Shown one piece after another: positions 8,781-18,175 of a DNA stretch of 64,000 nucleotides (position 1 is the stretch's first letter; every line of letters starts with the position of its first letter). Source of the stretch: Bradyrhizobium sp. CCH5-F6. Lineage in GTDB: Bacteria; Pseudomonadota; Alphaproteobacteria; Rhizobiales; Xanthobacteraceae. The position numbers were made by a program, and so were the translations under genes. The notes below the pieces were generated by a model that saw nothing but the letters and a program-made list of their open reading frames with translations, did no database searches and had not been told where the DNA came from. The stretch spans positions 111,162 through 175,161 of the forward strand of contig NZ_LSIC01000124.1 of the NCBI RefSeq assembly GCF_001556045.1, given 5' to 3'.

Positions 8781-9926
8781 ATGACCTTTCTCAGCGTCGA
8801 GCAATTGGATGGTCGGGCGTCGAGCACGTCGGGAATCGCGATCGATTTCCTGCGTGACTGGCGGCAGGTGGCCTCGCGCCTGAATGGCGGACACCGCACC
8901 GCGTTCCAGCATGTCTACTGGCTGGGCGCCTGGTACGAGGCGTTTCGCGAAGTCACCCCGCTGATCGCCGTGGTCTCCGATGCCGCCAGCGGCAAGGACA
9001 TCGCGATCGTGCCGATGATCAGCCACGTCAGGCGCGGCATCCGCGTCGTCGAATTCGCGGACCTCGGCGTCTCCGACAATAACGCGCCGATCCTGATGCT
9101 CGATGCTGCGTTGGACGCGGGGGCAGCGGGTGCGTTCAACAGGGCCCTGATCGACGCGCTGCGGGCGCTGCCCGACGGTTTCGATCTGCTCCGCCTGAGG
9201 AAGATGCCGGCGCAAGTCGGCGGCAAGCCCAATCCGCTGGTGTCGCTCGGCCGGATCGGATCCTCCTCGCTCAATGGCAATCTCGTGCTGATGGGCGACG
9301 ACTACGAATCCTACCAGGCCTCGATCAAGCGCATGCAGATGCCGCGCTGCTGGCGCGTCTTCACCCGTCATACCGGCGCGCGGTTCGAGATCGCCACGGA
9401 TATCGCGCGCGCGCTCGAACTGCTGGACGTGATGGATGTGCAGCAGCAGGCGCGCATGCAAAAGCTCGGCTCGCCGTTCGTCCTCAACGACGAGACCCAT
9501 GCGCGGTTCTATCGTGAGGTTGCCCGCCAGGGCATCAGAGAAGGTTATGCCGTCGTCTCGGCGCTGGTTTGCGACGAGGGCGTCATCGGCACCTCGTTCG
9601 GCGTCAGGCAAGGCGCAACCTATTATCTGCTGCGCATCAGCCACGGCGGCGATTCATGGTCGAGTTGCTCGCCCGGGCTGCTCGTCATCGAGCGCACCAT
9701 GGCGGCGCTGCATGCAAAGGGCGTGCGTCGTTTCGATCTCAGCATCGGCAACCAGGATTACAAGCGCCGCTTCGGCGCCACGAAGATCCCGCTGACCGAT
9801 GTCAGCGTCGCGCTGTCCTGGCGCGGCCTGCCCTATGCATGGCGGGACCATGCCGCGCAGGGCTTGCGCCGCCACCCGAAGCTCGCCTCACTCGCGGCGC
9901 GTGCGATTGGCAAGGGACCACGCTGA
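8781..9926 (+). CDS. CelD/BcsL-type GNAT acetyltransferase
   Basis: A 381-residue cytoplasmic protein of the Acetyltransf_6 (CelD/BcsL) group of GNAT-fold proteins. It has a first half with HRTAFQHVYWLGAWYEAF, typical of these double-GNAT proteins, and a second half with GTSFGVRQGATYYLLRI and the late RFDLSIGNQDYKRRFG segment where the acetyl-CoA fold closes. Members sit in polysaccharide loci and are thought to acylate sugars or lipid-linked intermediates. It follows the Wzy-like gene by 121 bases on the same strand and probably belongs to the same transcription unit. The acyl donor and acceptor are unknown. Confidence 0.82.
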   Translation: MTFLSVEQLDGRASSTSGIAIDFLRDWRQVASRLNGGHRTAFQHVYWLGAWYEAFREVTPLIAVVSDAASGKDIAIVPMISHVRRGIRVVEFADLGVSDNNAPILMLDAALDAGAAGAFNRALIDALRALPDGFDLLRLRKMPAQVGGKPNPLVSLGRIGSSSLNGNLVLMGDDYESYQASIKRMQMPRCWRVFTRHTGARFEIATDIARALELLDVMDVQQQARMQKLGSPFVLNDETHARFYREVARQGIREGYAVVSALVCDEGVIGTSFGVRQGATYYLLRISHGGDSWSSCSPGLLVIERTMAALHAKGVRRFDLSIGNQDYKRRFGATKIPLTDVSVALSWRGLPYAWRDHAAQGLRRHPKLASLAARAIGKGPR

Positions 9927-9947
9927 TCGTTGCCGTCCTTCTCGCCG

Positions 9948-10487
9948 TCACCTCCGCAGGCCCGCACTGAAAGCGTCCAGCAATGCGCGTCCCTGCGGCC
10001 AGTCGCCGAGCCCGCTCGAGGCATTGATGTGGCCGAGTGCGCCAGCCACGATCAGGCCGGACTGCCAATCATGTGCCCGTTGCCGGGTCGCCTCGAGCGC
10101 GCCATAGGGATCATTGGTGCTCGCGATGACGAGCGCGGGAAAGCGCAGCGTGCCGTTCGGGACCGGCCGGAACGCGGCGGCCTCCGCGGGAAAGTTGGCG
10201 CCGTCCGGATCGGGGACAGCGACCAGAAAGGCGCCCGCAATCGCGGAGGGGAAGCGAGCGGCCCAGTGCGCCACCAGCAGGCAGGCGAGGCTGTGTGCGA
10301 CCAGGACAGGCGGCCTCGCGCAGCGCTCGACCGCGCGCTCCAGGGACTGCTCCCAGTCGCGGAGGTCCGGCTGGTCCCAGCTCGCCGGCTGAAATCGCCT
10401 GGCGCGGGCATCAGCCTGCTCCCATAGCGTTTGCCAATGGGCATCGCCGGAGCCGCCGAGGCCGGGCAAAGTGATGATGTCGTGCAT
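9948..10487 (-). CDS. RBBP9/YdeN family alpha/beta hydrolase
   Basis: A 179-residue small serine hydrolase of the RBBP9/YdeN family. The oxyanion loop LPGLGGSGDAHW lies at residues 7-18 and the nucleophile elbow is AHSLAC with Ser at about 66. The likely acid is in STNDPYG and the His in GALGHINASSGLGDWPQG, which is a typical C-terminal block of the family. I chose the ATG at 10487 because family members begin with this strand; an upstream ATG at 10553 would add 22 residues that look unlike the family. It is convergent with the acetyltransferase gene and divergent from the Lrp/AsnC gene. Substrate is unknown. Confidence 0.85.
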   Translation of the reverse strand: MHDIITLPGLGGSGDAHWQTLWEQADARARRFQPASWDQPDLRDWEQSLERAVERCARPPVLVAHSLACLLVAHWAARFPSAIAGAFLVAVPDPDGANFPAEAAAFRPVPNGTLRFPALVIASTNDPYGALEATRQRAHDWQSGLIVAGALGHINASSGLGDWPQGRALLDAFSAGLRR

Positions 10488-10606
10488 GATCGTCCCGTGA
10501 TATCTGAGGTGACGTCGCAGTGTGGCCGATCGCGGTCCTGCATCACATGGCAAGTCATCGGCGGAAGCGGCCGTCTGCCGATGATCTCAAGGTGGAACGG
10601 AGAATT

Positions 10607-11086
10607 TTGTTGGATCGCTTCGGGAGCGTCGACGCCAAGGATTTGAAGATCCTCGAGGCACTGCAGGCCAACGCGCGGGTGCCGCTGTCCGAGCTTGGCC
10701 GCTCCGTAGGGCTGTCCCAGCCGGCCGTCTCCGAACGGGTCAAGCGGCTCGAGGAAGCCGGGATCATCGAAGGCTACGGCGCCCGTATCAACCCGCGCGC
10801 CCTCGGGCTCGGCCTGATGGCGCTCGTGCGCCTGCGCACCTCGCATGAGCATATCAAGACCTGCCTCAAACGGTTCAGCGAAATTCCCCACATCGTCGAA
10901 GTCCATCGCGTGACGGGCGATGACTGCTTCGTGTTGAAAGTGCTGGTGCCGGCGCCGGAAGATCTCGAAACGATCGTGGATCGTATTGCCGGTTTCGGCG
11001 CCGTCACGACCTCGCTGGTGCTGCGGAGTGAGCCTGCGCGGCCGATCGGCAAGGAGCTTGTCAGGAAGAAAGCCGAACGCGCTTGA
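10607..11086 (+). CDS. Lrp/AsnC family transcriptional regulator
   Basis: An Lrp/AsnC regulator of about 159 residues. The N-terminal helix-turn-helix reads LKILEALQANARVPLSELGRSVGLSQPAVSERVKRLE in overlapping pieces, followed by the GIIEGYGARINP linker and a RAM (ligand-binding ACT-like) domain with VHRVTGDDCFVLKV. Such proteins usually sense an amino acid and act on a neighbouring or own promoter as octamers. The start is uncertain: I prefer the tandem TTG codons at 10607-10612, preceded by AACGGAGAA, because this gives the family's usual N-terminus; an ATG at 10520 or 10547 would extend it. The divergent neighbour is the RBBP9-type hydrolase, which may be a target. Confidence 0.85.
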   Translation: MLDRFGSVDAKDLKILEALQANARVPLSELGRSVGLSQPAVSERVKRLEEAGIIEGYGARINPRALGLGLMALVRLRTSHEHIKTCLKRFSEIPHIVEVHRVTGDDCFVLKVLVPAPEDLETIVDRIAGFGAVTTSLVLRSEPARPIGKELVRKKAERA

Positions 11087-11362
11087 GGCTGGCGCCCGGC
11101 TTCAAGATCCCGCGCAGCCGGCGCACATCCGGCCGCGTGACGCCCGGAACAGGCTGCGGCAATACCAGCGCCGCATCAGTGCCTGGGCGGGCCTGCGGAT
11201 CGTCTGCGCAATCAGCAAGAGTTCGAAAGCCATTCTCGTCGTCTTCGTCCAATATGATCCGTCAAATAGATGGGGCGGCATCCTCGAATCAGAATGCCGC
11301 CCAGATCGCATCAGCCATGCAGTCGATCGTAAGGCTTTGACTGCGCGGCTTGGCCATACAGC

Positions 11363-11962
11363 TCAGCCGTGCAGTTTCTTCGCGGTCTCCGCGATCTGGC
11401 GGCCCTGATAGCGTGCGCCGGCGAGCTCGTTGGCGCTGGGCTGGCGGCTGCCGTCGCCGCCGGTGATCGTGGTAGCGCCGTAGGGTGCGCCGCCGGTGAC
11501 CTCGTCGAGCTTCATCTGGCCGGCGAAGCCGTAGTTCATGCCGACCACCACCATGCCGAAATGCAGGAGGTTGGTGATGATCGAGAACAGCGTCGTCTCC
11601 TGGCCGCCGTGCTGGGTCGCGGTCGCAGTGAAGGCGCCGCCGACCTTGCCGTGCAGGGCGCCCTTGGCCCAGAGCCCGCCGGCCTGGTCGAGAAAGTTCG
11701 CCATCTGCGAGGCCATGCGGCCGAAGCGTGTGCCGGTGCCGACGATGATCGCGTCGTAGTTCGCGAGGTCCTCGATTTTGGCGACTGGCGCGGCCTGATC
11801 GAGCTTGTAGTGCGAGGCTTTCGCGACCTCGGCCGGCACCAGCTCCGGCACGCGCTTGATGTCGACAATGGCGCCGGCTTCGCGCGCGCCTTCCGCGACG
11901 GCGTTGGCCATGGCTTCGATGTGGCCATAGGCGGAATAATAGAGGACGAGAACTTTGGTCAT
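11363..11962 (-). CDS. wrbA: NAD(P)H:quinone oxidoreductase WrbA
   Basis: A 199-residue flavodoxin-like protein with the full WrbA length. The FMN phosphate loop is [12 protein letters not shown] near residues 8-19, followed by the [19 protein letters not shown] block and [13 protein letters not shown] with the characteristic GGQE. The C-terminal [20 protein letters not shown] segment is diagnostic. WrbA reduces quinones by two electrons as a tetramer with FMN and protects against oxidative stress. The neighbouring pirin-like gene lies upstream on the same strand, 47 bases away, and the two may be co-transcribed. The 276 bases downstream, up to the Lrp/AsnC gene, hold no gene I can support. 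Confidence 0.95.
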   Translation of the reverse strand: MTKVLVLYYSAYGHIEAMANAVAEGAREAGAIVDIKRVPELVPAEVAKASHYKLDQAAPVAKIEDLANYDAIIVGTGTRFGRMASQMANFLDQAGGLWAKGALHGKVGGAFTATATQHGGQETTLFSIITNLLHFGMVVVGMNYGFAGQMKLDEVTGGAPYGATTITGGDGSRQPSANELAGARYQGRQIAETAKKLHG

Positions 11963-12009
11963 GGGTGGTCTCCGTTGGGATTGGGATAGATGATGGATTG
12001 CTTGGATCG

Positions 12010-12708
12010 TTACGCCGCGTCGACGAGCACGAGCTCGGAGTCTTCCAGAGCCGTGATCTTCAGCCTGGCCTCGTCGTGGATCGCGGCGCCGTCGCGCGCA
12101 TTGACGCGCACGCCGTTGATCTCGACGGAGCCGGCCGCAGGCACGAGGTAGAGATGCCGCGACGTCTGCGGCTCATACTCGGCGCTCTCGCCGGCCTTCA
12201 GCGTGGTGGCGAGCACCCGCGCATCGGCCCGGATCGGCAGCGCGTCCGCGTCGTCCTTGAACCCGCTCGCAATGGTGACGAGCTTGCCGGAGCGGTCCGA
12301 CTTCGGAAACGGCTTCGAGCCCCAGGTCGGCTGTCCCCCGTGCTCGGTCGGCTCGATCCAGATCTGGAAGATCCGCGTCCTGGTCGGCTCGAGATTGTAC
12401 TCGGAGTGGCGGATGCCGCTGCCCGCGCTCATCACCTGCACGTCGCCTGCCTCGGTCCGCCCCTCGTTGCCGAGGCTGTCCTGATGGGTGATCGCGCCCT
12501 CGCGCACATAGGTGATGATCTCCATGTTGGCGTGGGGATGGGCGGGAAAGCCGGTGTTGGGCGCGATTTCATCGTCGTTCCACACCCGCAAGGCGCCATG
12601 GCCCATGTTGTTCGGGTCATAATGGCTGGCGAAGGAGAAATGATGCTTGGCCTTGAGCCAACCGTGGTCGGCGCCGCCGAGCTTTGCGAAAGGTCTGAGT
12701 TCGATCAT
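12010..12708 (-). CDS. pirin family protein (bicupin)
   Basis: A 232-residue bicupin of the pirin family. The metal-binding signature [16 protein letters not shown] carries the paired His residues, followed by [18 protein letters not shown], both diagnostic. A C-terminal cupin fold closes the protein. Bacterial pirins such as YhaK/YhhW bind iron or another metal; some have quercetin dioxygenase activity and some modulate redox enzymes. The ATG at 12706-12708 gives the canonical [18 protein letters not shown] start; the frame stays open upstream but has no family features. It is divergent from a LysR regulator starting at 12807, an arrangement that suggests control by that regulator, and is followed by wrbA. 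Confidence 0.93.
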   Translation of the reverse strand: MIELRPFAKLGGADHGWLKAKHHFSFASHYDPNNMGHGALRVWNDDEIAPNTGFPAHPHANMEIITYVREGAITHQDSLGNEGRTEAGDVQVMSAGSGIRHSEYNLEPTRTRIFQIWIEPTEHGGQPTWGSKPFPKSDRSGKLVTIASGFKDDADALPIRADARVLATTLKAGESAEYEPQTSRHLYLVPAAGSVEINGVRVNARDGAAIHDEARLKITALEDSELVLVDAA

Positions 12709-12806
12709 CTGCGTCACTCCTGATGACGCTTGGATAAGCCGTCCAGCCTGGTATAGAAATAGAAACTGCTGAAACCCATTGTTTCCCAAAGAGACCCGGT
12801 GCCGCC

Positions 12807-13742
12807 ATGGCCAAACTCCCCGATTTCGAGGCGCTCGCCATATTCGCGAAGGTGGTGGAGCTGCGGTCGTTCGCGGCCGCGGCCGGTGAGCTCGCCACCT
12901 CAAAGGCGACGGTCTCCAAGGCGGTCACGCGGCTGGAGGAGCGGCTCGGCGCCCGGCTGTTCAACCGCACCTCGCGTCGCCTCGCGCTGACCGATGCAGG
13001 GCACAAGCTCGCGGAGCGCGCGACGCGCCTGCTCGTCGATGGGGAAGCCGCGGAGAACGAGGCGCTGGCGCAATCGGTGGCGCCACGCGGGCTGGTCCGG
13101 CTCGCCGTGCCCATGACGTTCGGGATCAAGGCGGTAGCGCCGCTGTTGCCGGAATTCTTCCAGGCCTATCCGGAAGTCTCGGTCGATCTTCATCTGAGCG
13201 ATGCGACCGTCGATCTGATCGGCGAAGGCTTCGACATGGCCGTGCGGATCGCGCGGCTGCCCGATTCGTCGCTACTCGCACGCCAGCTCTTCACCATGCC
13301 ACGCTATACCGTGGCCGCGCCGTCCTATCTCAAGCGCCACGGCAGGCCGACGCATCCGATGCATCTCGCCCAGCACAAGTGCTTCAGCTACGCCTATCTC
13401 TCGACGCCGAACGTCTGGCACTACACCAATTCGGCCGGCGAGCAGGCCAGCGTGCGCCCGGGCGGCCCGCTTCGCGTCAACAACGGCGAAGCCGTGATGC
13501 CGGCGCTGATCGCCGGCCTCGGTATCGCCGAGCTGCCCGAGTTCATCGTCGGTGAGGCCATTTCCTCCGGCGAGGTCGAAGTCATCCTGAAGGACTGGAA
13601 GCAGGCCGAAGGCGCGGTGCACCTGGTGACGCCGCCCGGCGGCCCGCGGCCCGCGCGGGTCGAGGCGCTCGGCGATTTCCTTGCGGCCAAGCTGCCGGGC
13701 ACCTGCAAGCGGCGGATGCGCGGAAAGGCAAAGGCGTCGTAG
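12807..13742 (+). CDS. LysR family transcriptional regulator
   Basis: A 311-residue LysR-type regulator. The N-terminal winged helix-turn-helix (residues 5-64) contains FAAAAGELATSKATVSKAVTRLE in pieces and LFNRTSRRLALTDAG, the usual family spelling. The remainder is the periplasmic-binding-protein-like effector domain with PMTFGIKAVAPLLPEF. These proteins act as tetramers and typically control a divergent target; here that is the pirin-wrbA pair, with a 98-base gap between start codons. The Thr/Ser-rich recognition helix and the C-terminal basic tail are ordinary. The effector is unknown. Confidence 0.92.
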   Translation: MAKLPDFEALAIFAKVVELRSFAAAAGELATSKATVSKAVTRLEERLGARLFNRTSRRLALTDAGHKLAERATRLLVDGEAAENEALAQSVAPRGLVRLAVPMTFGIKAVAPLLPEFFQAYPEVSVDLHLSDATVDLIGEGFDMAVRIARLPDSSLLARQLFTMPRYTVAAPSYLKRHGRPTHPMHLAQHKCFSYAYLSTPNVWHYTNSAGEQASVRPGGPLRVNNGEAVMPALIAGLGIAELPEFIVGEAISSGEVEVILKDWKQAEGAVHLVTPPGGPRPARVEALGDFLAAKLPGTCKRRMRGKAKAS

Positions 13743-13763
13743 AACGAGCACCTTCAACGACCT

Positions 13764-13850
13764 CGTCATTGCAAGCACAGCGAAGCAATCCAGAATCGTT
13801 CCGCGGAGGGATTCTGGATTGCTTCGTCGCAAGAGCTCCTCGCAATGACG
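13764..13850. repeat. palindromic intergenic repeat (family A)
   Basis: An 87-base imperfect inverted repeat after the LysR gene. The arms are CGTCATTGCAAGCACAGCGA with AATCCAGAATC, and their complement ending in CTCCTCGCAATGACG. A stem of more than 30 pairs with small interruptions can form. Elements with this spelling recur in Bradyrhizobium intergenic DNA; here it lies between two genes whose 3' ends face each other and could act as a terminator or be a REP/MITE-like element. Confidence 0.8.
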
Positions 13851-13858
13851 GTGCTGAA

Positions 13859-14116
13859 CTACGACACCTCCACGCCGTCGATCGCGACGATGCGCAGGCT
13901 TGGCTTCAGCGTTTCTTCCAGCTGCGACTTCAATTCGTGGACGCGAGGGTCGCTCGAGCGTTTCGCGCAGACTGCATATTGATGGACGGATTGCGCCAGC
14001 GCGCGCCGCGCTTCCGGCGTTCGCGTCAACTCGGGCTTTGAAAGCCGCAAGACGATCGCGGCGAGATTCACCAGCATCTCGTCCAATGCAACGTCGATGG
14101 TTCCGAGATTGCGCAT
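13859..14116 (-). CDS. small conserved-looking protein of unknown function
   Basis: An 85-residue soluble protein beginning MRNLGTIDVALDEMLVNLA. It is mostly helical by composition, with an acidic/basic alternating C-terminal half (HELKSQLEETLKPSLRIVAID). I do not recognise a named domain. The start at 14114-14116 is preferred; an ATG 22 codons further upstream adds a stretch with no obvious order. It lies convergent to the LysR gene, separated by the family A repeat, and 189 bases downstream of the autotransporter gene on the same strand. Codon use looks native, which supports a real gene. Confidence 0.6.
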   Translation of the reverse strand: MRNLGTIDVALDEMLVNLAAIVLRLSKPELTRTPEARRALAQSVHQYAVCAKRSSDPRVHELKSQLEETLKPSLRIVAIDGVEVS

Positions 14117-14305
14117 CGCTCCCTCCGTCCGTTGGGAGGGCAACAGCGGGTGCTGGCACGCGTTCCGGGCTCGATCGAACATGGCTAACGCTTCGTAAAC
14201 ATCTCGGGCGCGATATCAGGATGCTCCCGCTTTTGCCGAGTTCGTCGTGACCGACAGCGCCCTGCTGATCGCGGCAGTGAAGAAGATCGGCAAGGTGGAG
14301 CGGTC

Positions 14306-16924
14306 CTAGAACTCGCTGCGGACCACGCCTCGCACCGTGTGCCGGTCATATCCCGGCGCAAATGCGCCCTCATAGGACGCCTTGAACGAGGTCGCAGTCG
14401 TGAGATCCCACCGGATCTCCGCGCCGGTGAGCGCGACCGTGCGTGCACGCTCGACGCCGGTGATCGCGAACGAAATGCCGGGGGCGCCCTCCAGGGCCGC
14501 GGTGGTGGACGCCGCGCTGCCGGTCAATTGGTGGCGGACGGCGAGCGTGGCGCCGAGCTGGGCCGTCTGGCCGTTCGGCATCATCACTTGGTGATGGGTG
14601 CGCAGACCTGCCGTGCCATAGGCGACGTCGAAGCTGCCGGCCTGCACCAGCTGGTTTACGCCCGGTGCCCCCGCTTCGGATAGACTGCCCTGCCGCGTCG
14701 AATACCAGTCGGCCTCGGCGAACGGCTCGGCCGTAAAGCCCCATCCAGTCGCGAAGGGACGTGCGACGCCGAGCGAGGCGGCAAAGGTGTTCGCGCGCGA
14801 GGAGGCGGTCGCAGTTTCGCCCAGGAATCCGATCGTACGAGAGGATTCGAGTGCCGCGAAGGAGTAGCTGATGGCGGATGCGAGATTGAAGCCTCCGCTC
14901 TCGCCGCGCGCGTAGAAGCCCGCATGACCGGAATTGGCGTCGATCCGGTCGGCACGGCCGGCCATCCGCAGCTGGCCCGTCGATGCGCCGATCGCAAGCC
15001 CTGCCGTGAAGCCCGGCATGTGCCAGAGATCGGCGCCAAGCGCGGCGCCAGCGACGGTCGTGTTCGTTCCGAAGGCAATGCCGCTCGTCGCCACCTTGTC
15101 CCAATTGCCGTAGCCGCCGAACCAGACGCTCCGCGCCGGCGTGGCGCGCCGGCCCGCGAGGGCCTTGCCGATCGGATCGGCCGGCTCCGGCGCGTAGGCC
15201 GTGGCCGACATGCGCACCGCTTCGCCGCGCGATTGCGTGCCGGCATTCCACATGAATGTCTGGAACATGTCGGCCTGATCGGCGACGAAGCGGCGTCCAT
15301 CGGCGTGAACCTGACCGGCGAGATCATCGAGACCGGCCTTGATGCCAGACGCATTGAGCGCGGCGAGGGTGTTGATCGCCGTGGTCAGCGTCCCCGATGC
15401 GCCGCCGAGCTGCGCCTGGTCCAGCGCGCCGGCCACTGCGGTCTGATTCGGCGTCAGGCCCGACAGCGTGCCGAAGCCCCCGATCTGCTGAAGAATGAAG
15501 TAGACGTTGTTGACGTCGTAGCTGAGCTGTCCCGAGACCAGCGGGCTGCCCGAAGTCGTGAGGCCAGCGAAAGTCCCGTTGACGCCGCCGGTGGCGGTCA
15601 GGATCGTATATTGGGTGTTGGCGATGAAGCCGGCGCCGAGCGGCAAGATCTGCACGGTCCCGCCATTGAGCGTGGCGGTCCCGGTTGCCGCGATCTTGTC
15701 GGACTGGCCGGCGGCATTGATCTCGACCTGATAGATCGATCCGGCGTTGAAGGCGACGTTGCCATTGACGTTGAGAGTCCCAATCGAATTGCCGGGTGCG
15801 ACCGTGCCGCCACTGCTGACGACGAGACCGCCCACCGTGCCGGTGCCGCCGACATAGCCGCCATTCACGGTCACGACGGAGGGCAGCGTGCCGTTCACGA
15901 CGAGGCCGCCGGCGTCCACCGTGGTGGTGCCGTTGAAGGCGGTGGTGCCGGTCAGGGTCCAGACCGACGAGCCCGTCTTCGCCAGCTGCTCGAACTCATC
16001 ATACTGGAGAGCCGGGCCGCCGAGATTACCGAGGTCGAACGAGGCGCTGCCGCTGCCGCCGAAACTCAGCGTGTCGGTGCCGGTCCCGCCACGTACGGTC
16101 CCGGTGATCGTCGAGCCTGGGGCGAGGGCGAGCACGTCATCGCCCCCGAGCAGGTCAATCGCTCCGCTGCCGCCGCCTGAGATTGTTCCGACATTGAGGA
16201 TTGTGTCGGCGCCGGAAGAGCCCTGGATCGCGATCATGAAGCCGCCGGAAATCGTGCCGGCATTGATGAGAGTGTTGCCCCCGGCAGCGAATTGCACGCC
16301 GGTATGGTCGCCGCCGATCGAACCGCTCTCGTAAACGAGGACGACGTTGCCATTCGAGGTCCCGCTTATTCGGAGTCCCGTTGTGTTTGGTCCGGTGCCG
16401 ACTGCCGTCCCGCGAATGTTGATGACGTTGTTGTTCGAATTGTCGATGACGATCGCCGCTTCGACGTTGCCCGTACCCTCCGCGATCCCGCCGGCTGCGA
16501 TCGTCACAGTGTTACTGTTCGATCCATTGGAGAGCAGGACGGCTCCGCCGTAGGTCGAGACCGTGGCTTGATCGCTCACGGTTACATGCGAAGCGATGGT
16601 GCCGTCGAACACGATGGCCGGAGTTACGGCTCCCGGTGTGAGCGAGGTCGTCGCCCCGTTGCCGACGTTGACCGTGACGTTGCTTTCGCCCGTGGCGTTG
16701 ATGTGATCGGTGTTGCCGACGCCGGTGCAGGTCGCCACGTCGCCTGAATTGAGCGCGCCGATCGTGCCGGTACCGGCCACGGTGCAGGCGGCAAACGCCG
16801 GGCCGGGCAGCAGGACCGGCAACGCGGCGAGCACCAGCGGCGCCAGCGCCGTGGTGACGAGCATGTTGCTCAGGAAAGCGGCTCTTCTGGCGTTAAAGGT
16901 ATAGACCGGCATTGCGTTCGGCAT
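14306..16924 (-). CDS. autotransporter (type Va) outer-membrane protein
   Basis: An 872-residue autotransporter. Residues 1-46 form a long signal peptide ending PAFAA. The passenger (about 47-560) is a Gly/Thr/Val/Asn-rich beta-helix with repeated GTGxxxG and NxxTI patterns and a PATR-like GTTAFNGTTTVDAGGL element. The C-terminal 270 residues form the beta-barrel domain, starting near GYGNWDKV and ending in aromatic VVRSEF, as BamA substrates do. It is secreted across the outer membrane and displayed or released; adhesion is the common role, but nothing here proves it. The only cysteines I see are a pair near the mature N-terminus. An AraC regulator is divergent at 17195 and may control it. 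Confidence 0.9.
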   Translation of the reverse strand: MPNAMPVYTFNARRAAFLSNMLVTTALAPLVLAALPVLLPGPAFAACTVAGTGTIGALNSGDVATCTGVGNTDHINATGESNVTVNVGNGATTSLTPGAVTPAIVFDGTIASHVTVSDQATVSTYGGAVLLSNGSNSNTVTIAAGGIAEGTGNVEAAIVIDNSNNNVINIRGTAVGTGPNTTGLRISGTSNGNVVLVYESGSIGGDHTGVQFAAGGNTLINAGTISGGFMIAIQGSSGADTILNVGTISGGGSGAIDLLGGDDVLALAPGSTITGTVRGGTGTDTLSFGGSGSASFDLGNLGGPALQYDEFEQLAKTGSSVWTLTGTTAFNGTTTVDAGGLVVNGTLPSVVTVNGGYVGGTGTVGGLVVSSGGTVAPGNSIGTLNVNGNVAFNAGSIYQVEINAAGQSDKIAATGTATLNGGTVQILPLGAGFIANTQYTILTATGGVNGTFAGLTTSGSPLVSGQLSYDVNNVYFILQQIGGFGTLSGLTPNQTAVAGALDQAQLGGASGTLTTAINTLAALNASGIKAGLDDLAGQVHADGRRFVADQADMFQTFMWNAGTQSRGEAVRMSATAYAPEPADPIGKALAGRRATPARSVWFGGYGNWDKVATSGIAFGTNTTVAGAALGADLWHMPGFTAGLAIGASTGQLRMAGRADRIDANSGHAGFYARGESGGFNLASAISYSFAALESSRTIGFLGETATASSRANTFAASLGVARPFATGWGFTAEPFAEADWYSTRQGSLSEAGAPGVNQLVQAGSFDVAYGTAGLRTHHQVMMPNGQTAQLGATLAVRHQLTGSAASTTAALEGAPGISFAITGVERARTVALTGAEIRWDLTTATSFKASYEGAFAPGYDRHTVRGVVRSEF

Positions 16925-17194
16925 CGACGATTCCTCATTCCAGCACGATTGCTAGCGGGGACGTCGCCAGGCTTCTTGGCGTTATGCGAAGCGCCCTATG
17001 GAGAAAGGTGCAGGATGCTCTTTTGCACGACCCTGTTGCGGCGATGCCACGGACGGTGGCGCCGGCGGCGCGGCCGGTGCCGCAGGAAATGGACTGACGC
17101 GCAAATTCAGTTTGCCTGATGCGCAACGTTAATCGAAACGTATTGCGCGCTGCAACCAAAGCGATATCAGTGCTTTCGGAAGAGGAGATGCGCG

Positions 17195-18175
17195 TTGACG
17201 GCGACCGACGGCCGATCGATCCCCGATGTGCCGCGCCTTGGCTACTCCGGCGACCCGAGCGGACCGGCCTATGAAATGTGGCGGGAGGAATTTTGCCGCC
17301 GCGTGATGGCAGCCGATCTTGCGCCCTTGTCCGACGGCTCTTTTCAGTGCGACGTCAAAGCGTTGATGCTGCCACAGGCAACGATATCCTCCTGCAACGG
17401 CACGCCGATCAGGTTTATGACGCTCGGCGTCAGCGATAATCTGGCCTTGCTGATGGCGCCAGATTCGCCGTTGCATGCGGTCATGGGCCGTCGCGCGCTC
17501 GAAGTCGCGCCGCTGGGAGTCACTCTCATCGACGCCTCCATCAAGGGTGCATTCGTCTCGCAGCTCGGGGAGGGCAGCAACAAGGCCGCTTTGTTCGATC
17601 GCAAGACGCTGCTGTCTTATTGCCCCGATGCCGAAGATAGAGTTGCGCGGCCGCTCGATCATGACCCCGGGCTCACTGCGCTTCTTCGTCAGTATTACGA
17701 CTTCGCCGTTCAACACGCCCCGGGACTGGATGCGCTGGCGCAGCACGCCGTTTCGCAACACCTGATGGACTTGATGGTGTTGGTGCTCGGCGGCAGGCGC
17801 GACGCCAGCGAAGTAGCGAAGGAGCGCGGCCTCGCTGCGGCTCGGCTGGAAGCCATAAAGGCCGACATTCTGGCGCGGCTCGGCGACGGCAATCTGACTC
17901 TCAGCGACCTCACGCGGCGCCACCGCGCCAGCACGCGTTCGATCCAGATGCTGTTCGAGCGCGACGGCACCACGTTCTCGGAATTTCTCCTGGAGCAACG
18001 ACTGATGCGGGCGGCGCGGCTGCTGCGCGATCCGCTGCACCGGCTGAGCAAGATCAGCGAACTCGCCTATCTCGCCGGCTTCAACGACGTCTCTTACTTT
18101 CATCGGACATTCCGGCGACGCTTCGGAATGACACCTTCGGATGCGAAGGGGCACCAATTGGGCGCGGGCAGCTAG
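17195..18175 (+). CDS. AraC family transcriptional regulator (TTG start)
   Basis: A 326-residue regulator with an N-terminal AraC-binding-like domain (about 30-200) and a C-terminal double helix-turn-helix (about 225-320). The latter reads LSDLTRRHRASTRSIQMLFERDGTTFSEFLLEQRL in overlapping parts, then ISELAYLAGFNDVSYFHRTFRRRFG, which is the classical AraC signature. The frame begins at TTG 17195, preceded by AGAGGAGA at good spacing; the nearby ATG at 17188 is in another frame. It faces away from the autotransporter gene, so that gene is its most obvious candidate target. Effector unknown. Confidence 0.88.
   Translation: MTATDGRSIPDVPRLGYSGDPSGPAYEMWREEFCRRVMAADLAPLSDGSFQCDVKALMLPQATISSCNGTPIRFMTLGVSDNLALLMAPDSPLHAVMGRRALEVAPLGVTLIDASIKGAFVSQLGEGSNKAALFDRKTLLSYCPDAEDRVARPLDHDPGLTALLRQYYDFAVQHAPGLDALAQHAVSQHLMDLMVLVLGGRRDASEVAKERGLAAARLEAIKADILARLGDGNLTLSDLTRRHRASTRSIQMLFERDGTTFSEFLLEQRLMRAARLLRDPLHRLSKISELAYLAGFNDVSYFHRTFRRRFGMTPSDAKGHQLGAGS

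Noticed and set aside
11087..11362. Small minus-strand frames between the Lrp/AsnC gene and wrbA
   Set aside because: No ribosome site, no recognisable order and no symmetry; I treat the region as non-coding.
13764..13850. The many hairpins as CRISPR repeats
   Set aside because: They are isolated palindromes in different gaps, not regularly spaced direct repeats with unique spacers, and no cas gene is present.
14924..16180. Plus-strand 418-codon frame opposite the autotransporter gene
   Set aside because: Rich in Arg, Gly and Asp without any motif; explained by the codon bias of the real minus-strand gene.
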